Part shown: positions 1 through 5,388 of the stretch, piece after piece
How the letters are laid out: each line of letters begins with the position of its first letter
Position numbering within the stretch: the first letter of the stretch is position 1
Assembly (NCBI GenBank): GCA_016934355.1
Contig: JAFGTA010000143.1
Span: 1 to 14,559 of the forward strand
From: Candidatus Bathyarchaeota archaeon
GTDB lineage: Archaea; Thermoproteota; Bathyarchaeia; TCS64
DNA: 14,559 bases
Reading direction: 5' to 3'
The notes under the pieces: model-generated
What the model was told of the DNA's origin: nothing
Seen by the model: the letters and a program-made list of their open reading frames with translations, nothing else
The model's database searches: none
Program-made: the position numbers and the translations under genes

Positions 1-1
1 A

Positions 2-58
2 GGCGAAGGCGTGATGCAGGACAGGCCGAGGGACAGGTCCCGTCGCCGCAGACGTTGA
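2..58 (+). CDS. Possible C-terminal end of an unidentified protein (partial)
   Basis: Reading from base 2, the frame is open to a TGA at 56-58 and encodes a very basic tail (…DRPRDRSRRRRR). The stop lies two bases before the stop codon of the convergent alanine racemase gene, which is the tight tail-to-tail spacing seen elsewhere in this window. Only about 18 codons are visible, so no family can be named. The arginine-rich end could suit a nucleic-acid-binding protein, but that is inference. The stretch could also be non-coding, and a second + strand frame is also open here, with a stop at 67-69. Confidence 0.3.
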   Translation, partial: GEGVMQDRPRDRSRRRRR

Positions 59-60
59 GA

Positions 61-1230
61 CTAGCATAGTCCGTCTTTTATCGAGACAGGCTTCCCGTCC
101 CTCAGATACACTCTCGGTACCCTTCTAGACACGCCGCAAGTCACCTCGTGGACTATGGTGCCAAGCCAACCAGCCACCTCCTCGACGCTAGGCGCGGCGC
201 CCGAGCCCCCGAACAGCGTAGCGACATCACCCACTTCGACTCCCGGGACGTCCGTAACGTCGACCATGCACTGATCCATACAGACTCTGCCGACAATCGG
301 CGCCCTCCTCCCGCGGATGGATACCTCGCCGCGGTTGCTGAGCCCCCTTCGGTAGCCGTCCGCGTAGCCCACAGGCAGCGTCGCAACCACGGTCTCTCTG
401 CCCGTGTGGTAGGTGAGGCCGTAGCTCAGACCCGTCCCAGCCGGAACGGTCTTGACGTGGGACACCTTCGCCTTGAACGCCATAGCCGGCCTCAGGTCCA
501 CTCGGCTGTGGTCTACGTCAGGCGAAGGGTAGTAGCCGTAAAGCATGATTCCGGGGCGCACCATGTCGAGGCTGTACTCGGGGAGATCAATGATCGCCGC
601 GCTGTTTGAGACATGCCTCAGAGGAACCTCCACGCCCCTCGCCTCAAGCCTGTCGACGACCTTCATGAACCGCCTGAACTGGTCTCGGGTGTAGGACTTG
701 TCCGCCTCGTCGCTCACCGCGAAGTGGGTGAAGACGCCCTCCACCCTGACGCCGGGGAGCCCGGAGATAACCGCGATAGATTTAACTGCCTCCTCCGCCT
801 TGAAGCCAAGCCGCCCCATCCCCGTGTCGACCTTCACGTGAACGACCGTCTCCCTGCCCGTCTCGACAGCCACCCTGCTCAGCGCCTCGGCGTGCTCCAC
901 CTGGTAGACTGCCGCAGACACGCCGTATTCTAGAAGCCGGGGGTAGAGGTACTCAGGCACGTATCCGAGGACGAGTATCGGCGCCTCCACGCCGCCCCTG
1001 CGAAGCTCCATGGCTTCTCCGAGGGTGGCTGTAGCGAGGCGGTCTGCGCCGTCCCCTAGGAACGCCTTCGCGGACTCAACGGCGCCGTGCCCGTAGCCGT
1101 CGGCCTTCACGGCGGCCATTATCTCCGCCGAGCCGGGGGTGACCCGCCTGACCTCGCGGATGTTGTGCGCCAGCCTATCAAGGTTCACCTCAGCCCACAC
1201 CGGGCGAATCACAAGGCTGTCCGGGATCAT
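61..1230 (-). CDS. alr: Alanine racemase, PLP-dependent
   Basis: Interconverts L- and D-alanine in the cytoplasm using pyridoxal phosphate. The 389-residue product matches the usual family length. It has an N-terminal TIM-barrel domain with the PLP-binding lysine K42 in AAVKADGYGHG, and a C-terminal beta domain. The second catalytic residue, the family tyrosine, fits Y270 in GLSYGLTY. Other family signatures are GRVCMDQCMVDVT (314-326) and HEVTCGVSRRVPRVY near the end. The start is ATG at 1230; there is no SD, but a TATA-like box lies 27 bases upstream, which fits a leaderless mRNA. The gene lies just downstream of, and on the same strand as, tRNA-Arg. Alr is patchily distributed in archaea, which do not make bacterial murein, so its D-alanine may serve catabolism, a cell-envelope compound or uptake of bacterial debris. 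That last point is inference; the family call is very secure. Confidence 0.96.
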   Translation of the reverse strand: MIPDSLVIRPVWAEVNLDRLAHNIREVRRVTPGSAEIMAAVKADGYGHGAVESAKAFLGDGADRLATATLGEAMELRRGGVEAPILVLGYVPEYLYPRLLEYGVSAAVYQVEHAEALSRVAVETGRETVVHVKVDTGMGRLGFKAEEAVKSIAVISGLPGVRVEGVFTHFAVSDEADKSYTRDQFRRFMKVVDRLEARGVEVPLRHVSNSAAIIDLPEYSLDMVRPGIMLYGYYPSPDVDHSRVDLRPAMAFKAKVSHVKTVPAGTGLSYGLTYHTGRETVVATLPVGYADGYRRGLSNRGEVSIRGRRAPIVGRVCMDQCMVDVTDVPGVEVGDVATLFGGSGAAPSVEEVAGWLGTIVHEVTCGVSRRVPRVYLRDGKPVSIKDGLC

Positions 1231-1250
1231 GAAGAAAGATTCGTCTGCCT

Positions 1251-1263
1251 ACGTAATTAAGCT
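1251..1263 (-). promoter_or_regulatory. TATA-like box for alr
   Basis: On the minus strand this reads GCTTAATTACG, centred about 27 bases before the alr ATG. That is the spacing expected for an archaeal TATA box driving a leaderless transcript. It lies in the 49-base gap between the tRNA and alr, the only AT-rich part of that gap. Confidence 0.5.
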
Positions 1264-1279
1264 TGAAGGCGAGGGAACG

Positions 1280-1355
1280 TGGCGCGGTCGGCAGGATTCG
1301 AACCCGCGACCCCGGGTTCCGAAGACCCGTGCTCTATCCACTGAGCTACGACCGC
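1280..1355 (-). tRNA. tRNA-Arg, anticodon UCG, with encoded CCA
   Basis: The minus strand folds into a full cloverleaf. The 7-bp acceptor stem is GCGGTCG/CGACCGC, the D stem GCTC/GAGC, and the anticodon stem CGGGT/ACCCG. The loop CTTCGGA places TCG at positions 34-36. The variable loop has 5 bases, and the T arm is GCGGG-TTCGAAT-CCTGC with one G-T pair. The discriminator base is G, and CCA is encoded in the DNA at 1282-1280. No intron is present. It reads CGA and probably other CGN arginine codons. Confidence 0.96.
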
Positions 1356-1375
1356 CCAAGGTCAAGAGATGGACA

Positions 1376-1388
1376 CAATAGAAAAACG
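1376..1388 (-). promoter_or_regulatory. TATA-like box for tRNA-Arg
   Basis: The minus strand reads GTTTTTCTATTG, centred about 27 bases upstream of the 5' end of the mature tRNA. The spacing fits an archaeal promoter whose transcript starts at or near the tRNA 5' end. The match to consensus is moderate. Confidence 0.4.
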
Positions 1389-1401
1389 TTGCCCCAACTG
1401 G

Positions 1402-1416
1402 GTTTAACCTAAATAC
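1402..1416 (+). promoter_or_regulatory. TATA-like box for the larA-COG1325-rnp3 unit
   Basis: An AT-rich stretch, GTTTAACCTAAATAC, sits in the gap between the divergent tRNA and larA. The TAAATA part is centred 25 bases before the GTG start of larA, which fits leaderless transcription of the first gene. Confidence 0.45.
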
Positions 1417-1437
1417 AGGTACCATGACGAGATACAC

Positions 1438-2712
1438 GTGAAATCCGAGACCAGGCTACCGTACGGGGAGACGAGCCTACCCCTCAAGATACCGGATCGC
1501 TATAGCTACTCAGTCCTAGAGCCGAGGGAGATGAAAGGAATCCCTGACCCTCGCGACGCACTCAGAGACTCGGTCACCAATCCCATCGGTGCACGGAGCC
1601 TCCCAGAGATAGCAGAAGGCTCGAGGAACCCCTGCATAATCGTCTCAGACTCGACGCGTCCTACCCCGAGCAGGCTAATCGCCGAGACAGCACTCGAGGC
1701 ACTGAACACCGCAGGCGTCCCGGATGAGAAGGTGAAGGTGATCATAGCCACCGGGCTGCACAGGCCTTGCACGGATGAGGAGCTCGTCGAGATGATGGGA
1801 GTCGATCTCCTGCGTAGGGTTAAGGTCGTTAACCACGTCGCCCGTGACGGGGGCTCGGTCGTCTACCTCGGCGACACGTCTCGGGGGACGCCGCTCTGGG
1901 TGAACAGGCAGGTAATGGACTCGGACCTGATCATCGGCGACGGCTACATCGAGCCCCACTTCTTCGCAGGGTACACCGGCGGCGGAAAGAACATACTGCC
2001 GGGGGTATCGGGGCTAGAGACGATCAAGTCCAACCACGGCGCCGAGATGATAGACCACCAGGGGGCGCGGGCCGGCGTCCTCGATGGTAACCCCATCTAC
2101 AGAGATATCGTCGAGGGCGCCCGCATGGCGGGGTACGACTTCAGCGTCAACGTGACCCTAAACTCCGTGAAACAGGTTTCAGGGGTCTTCACAGGCGACT
2201 TCGAGGAAGCCCACCTAGAAGGATGCAGGTACCTTGAAAGGCATGTCGGGGTGAAGGCCCGGCCAGCGGACATCGTGTTCACCACCAACGGCGGCTACCC
2301 CCTGGACAGGGACCTCTACCAGGCGGTGAAGGCCATGACGGTCGGCGAGACCGCCGTCAAGGAGGGCGGCGTCATTGTCGTGGCTTCGGAGTGCAGGGAC
2401 GGAGTCGGGCACCCGGACTTTAAGAGGCTTGTCGAGGAGAACGGGTCGCCAGAGGAGATACTGGAGGCTATTCGTGAGCCGGGGTTCTTCGTGATAGACC
2501 AGTGGCAGGCTCAGACCCTCGCCAGGGTTCTGCTGAAGGCGGATGTGATCTTCGTGACTGGCGGAGTCGACGCCGAGACTGTGCGGAGCATGCATCTTAC
2601 ACCGGCGGCTACCCTTGAGGATGGCTTCGGCGAGGCGCTGCGGGTCGTGGGCCGGGACCCCGAGATAAACATAATACCGGGCGGCCCCTCTACGATTCCG
2701 CTGACGGATTGA
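1438..2712 (+). CDS. larA: LarA-type nickel-dependent lactate (2-hydroxyacid) racemase
   Basis: The LarA family interconverts L- and D-lactate or related 2-hydroxyacids using a nickel-pincer nucleotide cofactor tethered to a lysine. The 424-residue product is full length. Family residues are present: D71 and R74 in SDSTRPTP, H98 in GLHRP, then H174 in EPH, K184 in GGGKN and H200 in KSNH. The last three have the same numbers as H174, K184 and H200 of the Lactobacillus plantarum enzyme, where K184 carries the cofactor and H200 ligates nickel. The GTG start at 1438 follows a TATA-like box without an SD; an ATG at 1424 in another frame stops at once. The stop overlaps or nearly abuts the next gene, so the three genes probably share a transcript. 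The cofactor-making genes larB, larC and larE are not in this window. Exact substrate is uncertain because the family includes several 2-hydroxyacid racemases. Confidence 0.88.
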   Translation: MKSETRLPYGETSLPLKIPDRYSYSVLEPREMKGIPDPRDALRDSVTNPIGARSLPEIAEGSRNPCIIVSDSTRPTPSRLIAETALEALNTAGVPDEKVKVIIATGLHRPCTDEELVEMMGVDLLRRVKVVNHVARDGGSVVYLGDTSRGTPLWVNRQVMDSDLIIGDGYIEPHFFAGYTGGGKNILPGVSGLETIKSNHGAEMIDHQGARAGVLDGNPIYRDIVEGARMAGYDFSVNVTLNSVKQVSGVFTGDFEEAHLEGCRYLERHVGVKARPADIVFTTNGGYPLDRDLYQAVKAMTVGETAVKEGGVIVVASECRDGVGHPDFKRLVEENGSPEEILEAIREPGFFVIDQWQAQTLARVLLKADVIFVTGGVDAETVRSMHLTPAATLEDGFGEALRVVGRDPEINIIPGGPSTIPLTD

Positions 2713-2717
2713 CTGTT

Positions 2718-3170
2718 ATGGGGCAGGAGAGGACGGTGCGGGGCGTCGAGATAACTGTGCTGGTGCACGCCACAGAGGACGAGTCAAAGGTCAGGAAGGC
2801 CGTCCTGAACCTGTTCCCCGCCGAGGTCGAGACACCGGTCTTCGAAGCCACAGGGCTCAAGGGGTATTTCGGCGAACCTATAACGACGTTGAAAGTGACG
2901 GTTAAGCATAGGCGGCCGGCGACGGATCTCTTCGACCGCGTCGTGTTGGGTCTATCGTCTCTTGACCTTCAGGCCCTTCTGGACGAGCTGCCGCAGAGGA
3001 TCGACGAGACGAATAACCTGTACATCAGGCTGGACAAGCAGGGGGCGTATCTAGGCAAGGTGAGGCTGGAGGGGCACGACGCCATACGGTTCAAGGCTAA
3101 GCTCCACCTCCCCCACAAGGCTGACCCCGTCGAGTACATGCACGAATACATCGAGTCCGTGACGGAGTGA
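2718..3170 (+). CDS. COG1325-type RNA-binding protein (predicted exosome-associated)
   Basis: A 150-residue protein resembling the archaeal COG1325 family (Pfam RNA_binding), proposed to be RNA-binding and exosome-associated because its gene travels with exosome and RNase P genes. Recognisable parts are the N-terminal beta strand VEITVLVHATEDESKVRKAV, the central GLKGYFGEPITTLKVTVKHR, and the C-terminal YIRLDKQGAYLG and IRFKAKLHLP segments. No catalytic motif is visible. I chose ATG 2718, preceded by a weak SD (GGATTGA, 2706-2712). A TTG at 2709 would overlap the larA stop and add three residues. The gene sits between larA and rnp3, and its end supplies the SD of rnp3. The adjacency to Rpp30 is a well-known archaeal arrangement and supports the assignment. 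Confidence 0.85.
   Translation: MGQERTVRGVEITVLVHATEDESKVRKAVLNLFPAEVETPVFEATGLKGYFGEPITTLKVTVKHRRPATDLFDRVVLGLSSLDLQALLDELPQRIDETNNLYIRLDKQGAYLGKVRLEGHDAIRFKAKLHLPHKADPVEYMHEYIESVTE
3164..3170 (+). promoter_or_regulatory. Shine-Dalgarno site that decides the rnp3 start
   Basis: GGAGTGA overlaps the last glutamate codon and TGA stop of the upstream gene and ends five bases before ATG 3176. It matches GGAGGTGA with one base missing. The alternative GTG start at 3167 lies inside this site, so ATG 3176 is preferred. Confidence 0.65.
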
Positions 3171-3175
3171 ACGCG

Positions 3176-3856
3176 ATGAGACGGTACATCGACCTGCACC
3201 TGGCACCGGAGCAGGGATGCGTGGACGAGATGATCGGCAGCGCTGCGGAGCTGGGGTACTGCGCCGTCGGGTGCACCTTGAAGCCGCCTCCGGACCCCAA
3301 GGTAGAGGTCGTGTCCAGGCTTGACATCGCCCCGAGGAACCAGCAGCAGCTCCTAAGCCTCCTCAAGAAGAACAGGTTCAGGTACGAGGTTATCTCGGTG
3401 CTCTGCCTCTCCAAGTCGGTGGCCCGCCAGGCGGCTAAGGACCACAGGGTGGACATCCTCAGGTTTCCAGACGACCCTCATCGACGCAGGGACGTGTGGC
3501 TCGACAGGCACCAGGCGAAGCTGGCAGGCGAGACTAACTGCTGCTACGAGGTAGACGCGGGCACGCTCCTCACAGGGGAGCCCACGAGGCTCAGTCACAC
3601 CATTACCCAGATCAGGAGAGAACTGGAGAACGCCCACAAGCACGACATACCGGTGGTCCTCTCCAGCGGCGCAGGCACGAGCTATGGGATGCGGGAGCCG
3701 AGGGCGTTAGCGGCTTTGGTGGCCCTCGCCGGCGTCGACGAGAAAGAGGCCGTGGAGATGATCTCATCAAACCCCTGGGCTCTTGTTGAAAGAAACCGGG
3801 ACAAGCTCTCGGACTCTTTTGTCTCTCCCGGAGTATGGGTGATGGACAACCAGTAA
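3176..3856 (+). CDS. rnp3: Ribonuclease P protein component 3 (Rpp30)
   Basis: Rpp30 is one of the archaeal RNase P proteins that bind the catalytic RNA and help trim the 5' leaders of precursor tRNAs. The 226-residue product is of normal family length. It starts with YIDLHL (residues 4-9), equivalent to the family's F-V-D-L-H-V motif at the first strand of its TIM-like barrel. It also carries EVISVLCLSKSVARQAA, VDILRFPD, DIPVVLSSGA and the C-terminal MISSNPWALVERN. ATG 3176 has a good SD; a GTG at 3167 would add three residues. It is the third gene of the larA-COG1325-rnp3 unit and ends three bases before a conspicuous inverted repeat. Two cysteines in a row (NCCYEV) are unusual but unlikely to matter. 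Confidence 0.93.
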   Translation: MRRYIDLHLAPEQGCVDEMIGSAAELGYCAVGCTLKPPPDPKVEVVSRLDIAPRNQQQLLSLLKKNRFRYEVISVLCLSKSVARQAAKDHRVDILRFPDDPHRRRDVWLDRHQAKLAGETNCCYEVDAGTLLTGEPTRLSHTITQIRRELENAHKHDIPVVLSSGAGTSYGMREPRALAALVALAGVDEKEAVEMISSNPWALVERNRDKLSDSFVSPGVWVMDNQ

Positions 3857-3894
3857 GGCGACGGCTGGGTTCCGGGCCGCGGCGAGCCGTCGTC
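3857..3894 (+). repeat. Strong inverted repeat (hairpin) directly after rnp3
   Basis: GGCGACGGCT (3857-3866) and AGCCGTCGTC (3885-3894) can pair over ten bases with one G-T wobble. The core of eight (CGACGGCT/AGCCGTCG) is perfect. The 18-base GC-rich loop contains CCGCGG. The repeat begins one base after the rnp3 stop. No T-run follows directly, so it is not a classic archaeal terminator. It may protect or end the 3' end of the operon mRNA, or act on the nearby S30e promoter. Confidence 0.7.
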
Positions 3895-3901
3895 TCCGCA
3901 A

Positions 3902-3911
3902 GGTTTAAAAT
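3902..3911 (+). promoter_or_regulatory. TATA box for ribosomal protein S30e
   Basis: GGTTTAAAAT is centred about 37 bases before ATG 3944. Transcription would start near 3932-3936, giving a leader of about 10 bases that contains a short GTGA. It is one of the clearest TATA-like boxes in the window. Confidence 0.6.
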
Positions 3912-3943
3912 AGCCTGTTCTTTATGGCTTGCAGTGAATCGAT

Positions 3944-4108
3944 ATGCCTACGCACGGCTCGCTTACTAAGGCTGGTAAGGTAAGGGCTCAGACCCCTAAG
4001 ATCGACGGCATCCCGAGGAAGAGCCTCACGCCCAAGAGGCGGAACAAGTCCAACTACAAAAAGCGTATCGTATACAGCCCGCCCGAGCGTTTCGGTAGGA
4101 GACGCTAA
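3944..4108 (+). CDS. rps30e: Small ribosomal subunit protein eS30 (S30e)
   Basis: This 54-residue, strongly basic protein is a component of the small ribosomal subunit. It starts MPTHGSLTKAGKVR, followed by the family motif GIPRKSLTPKRRNKSNYKKR, and ends in PERFGRRR. Start ATG 3944 and stop TAA 4106-4108 are unambiguous. The start MPTHGSLTKAGKVR corresponds to the H-G-S-L-A-R-A-G-K-V-R motif at the start of mature eukaryotic S30. Among archaea, S30e is found mainly in the TACK group rather than Euryarchaeota, which is the best single clue to the host. It has its own promoter and converges with the next gene, overlapping it by four bases. Confidence 0.95.
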   Translation: MPTHGSLTKAGKVRAQTPKIDGIPRKSLTPKRRNKSNYKKRIVYSPPERFGRRR

Positions 4109-4440
4109 AACCTTCTTTTCAACGCCTCCACGAACGTCTGGAACCAGGGATAGTTCATCAGGTACCTGAAGACTAGTAGGCTCATCGTCGCCGCTAGCCC
4201 GAGGTAGCCTAGCGCCTTTATCATGTCGAAGGGGCCTCCCATCGCTGTCGTGGGTATTTCGGGGTGCTCCTTGAGGTACTCGCTTGTCTGGTACTGTGTG
4301 TCGGTTATTTGGGCGCTGTATAGGTATATGGAGACGATGACGGTCAGCGAGGTGGCTACGCCTACGCTGAGCTTCCAGTTCTGTATGATTAACGCTCTGA
4401 ATTGTCGGAGGATTCCCGGTGGGCTGCCCATTACTTTCAT
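4105..4440 (-). CDS. Small two-helix membrane protein of unknown function
   Basis: I do not recognise a family. The 111-residue protein has two clear hydrophobic helices, at about residues 24-42 (GVATSLTVIVSIYLYS) and 77-95 (YLGLAATMSLLVFRYLM). A 34-residue polar loop separates them, rich in T, Q, E and P. Positive residues lie before helix 1 (R12, R15, K23) and at the end (KRRF). The positive-inside rule therefore predicts both ends in the cytoplasm and the loop outside. ATG 4440 is preceded at 24 bases by a TATA-like box and has no SD, suggesting a leaderless mRNA. The gene ends inside the S30e stop region on the other strand. The good promoter and membrane topology support a real gene. Confidence 0.7.
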   Translation of the reverse strand: MKVMGSPPGILRQFRALIIQNWKLSVGVATSLTVIVSIYLYSAQITDTQYQTSEYLKEHPEIPTTAMGGPFDMIKALGYLGLAATMSLLVFRYLMNYPWFQTFVEALKRRF

Positions 4441-4460
4441 TTAGGTTTAAATCAATGTGA

Positions 4461-4467
4461 TTAAAAA
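4461..4467 (-). promoter_or_regulatory. TATA-like box for the small membrane protein
   Basis: The minus strand reads GTTTTTAATCAC around 4457-4468, centred about 24 bases before the ATG at 4440. The spacing fits a leaderless transcript. A second AT-rich element, TTTAAACC (4443-4452), is too close to the start codon to be the TATA box. Confidence 0.45.
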
Positions 4468-4564
4468 CGTGATGTACCTGTTCTTGCTGTCACATTCGAG
4501 ATAGCAACTACGGTCAAAACGTCTTCTGAGAGAGCCAGAGCCATATTATTTTTTATAAAAGGGA

Positions 4565-5320
4565 TTAGAGGTGTGAAGCGAGCCACTCGACGACGACTTT
4601 CTGAAGTGGTATCCTGTGCTCGCTGAACCCGTGGTCGGCTCCCTCTATCTCTACGAGCTTCTTCGGTTCGTTAGCCGCCTCGTAGAGCCTGCGGATGTCT
4701 CTCGGCAGAGTCACGTTGTCACTGGTCCCCAGTATCACCAGCAGGGGGACGCAGACCCGCTTCACGGCGTCTATGGGGTTCAACTCAGATGCTGCGAACT
4801 TGATGCTCTCCCTCAGCCTCGCCTCGTTCCAGCCCGTCAGCTTGCCCTCCGCCATCGTGAGGAACACGGGGACTATGCTGTCGAGGGCTGGCCCCTCTGA
4901 CCACACCTTCAGGTCTGAGGCGGGTGACATGAGTATCCCTGTCTTTAGGGTCGAGTCGTTGGCCATGCACCTGGTCAGCGGTAGGGCGCCCATGCTGTGC
5001 CCTATCAGCCCGACCCTTTGAGGGTCTACGTAGGGTAGCGCTCTGAGGTACTTGAGGGCGTTCACCGTGCTGGGGGCGAAGCGGGTGAACTCGTAAACTC
5101 CCTCGCTGCCCCAAGCACCCTGGTAGTAAAATATTAGGACGGCTACGCCGTTCAGCGCGACCTCCTCGGCGAGGTCCATGTTCTTGGTGTCTCCTGGGTA
5201 GCCGTGGCACAGCGCGACGGCGGGGTACCGCCCCTCCTCACTGGGCCTGTAGACTCTCCCCCGGAGCTTTACATCGTCGCTTGGTATGACGACGTCTTCA
5301 ACGATGATTGACTGACCCAT
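4565..5320 (-). CDS. Alpha/beta hydrolase, dienelactone-hydrolase/peptidase-like
   Basis: A 251-residue soluble alpha/beta-hydrolase, probably an esterase or peptidase-like serine hydrolase of unknown substrate. The fold signatures are HGYPG (39-43, oxyanion region) and the nucleophile elbow GHSMG with S109. The acid is D201 in GTSDN and the base H230 in GADHGF, which completes a Ser-Asp-His triad. A cap-like insertion lies at about residues 135-185. The start is ATG 5320, set by a perfect SD just upstream; the in-frame GTG at 5326 abuts that SD and is rejected. There is no signal peptide. The gene is divergent from nre and is followed by a weak T-run (TTTT, near 4557-4560) within an AT-rich stretch. 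The substrate cannot be inferred from the neighbours. Confidence 0.88.
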   Translation of the reverse strand: MGQSIIVEDVVIPSDDVKLRGRVYRPSEEGRYPAVALCHGYPGDTKNMDLAEEVALNGVAVLIFYYQGAWGSEGVYEFTRFAPSTVNALKYLRALPYVDPQRVGLIGHSMGALPLTRCMANDSTLKTGILMSPASDLKVWSEGPALDSIVPVFLTMAEGKLTGWNEARLRESIKFAASELNPIDAVKRVCVPLLVILGTSDNVTLPRDIRRLYEAANEPKKLVEIEGADHGFSEHRIPLQKVVVEWLASHL

Positions 5321-5326
5321 TTTCAC

Positions 5327-5334
5327 TCACCTCC
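5327..5334 (-). promoter_or_regulatory. Perfect Shine-Dalgarno site for the hydrolase
   Basis: The minus strand reads GGAGGTGA, fully complementary to the usual archaeal 16S 3' end. It lies six bases before ATG 5320. It selects that ATG over the GTG at 5326, and marks this mRNA as having a leader, unlike most first genes here. Confidence 0.75.
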
Positions 5335-5348
5335 CACTATGAGTCGCG

Positions 5349-5366
5349 ACCTATATTATTTTTAAC
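5349..5366. promoter_or_regulatory. AT-rich divergent promoter between hydrolase and nre
   Basis: The stretch ACCTATATTATTTTTAAC is the only AT-rich segment between the two divergent genes. Its centre is about 32 bases before the nre ATG (5389), suiting a leaderless nre mRNA. It is about 37 bases before the hydrolase ATG, leaving room for a short leader with its SD. Either one element serves both directions or two overlapping boxes exist. Confidence 0.5.
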
Positions 5367-5388
5367 ATGGTCACCCACTTTCAGGGCG

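Noticed and set aside
148..609. 153-codon + strand open frame opposite alr
   Set aside because: It is antisense to a complete alanine racemase with all catalytic residues, and its product is rich in R, H and P as expected from a GC-rich shadow frame.
5308..5388. 27-residue N-terminal extension of nre
   Set aside because: It would read through the TATA region and into the start of the hydrolase gene on the other strand, and it adds no family sequence.
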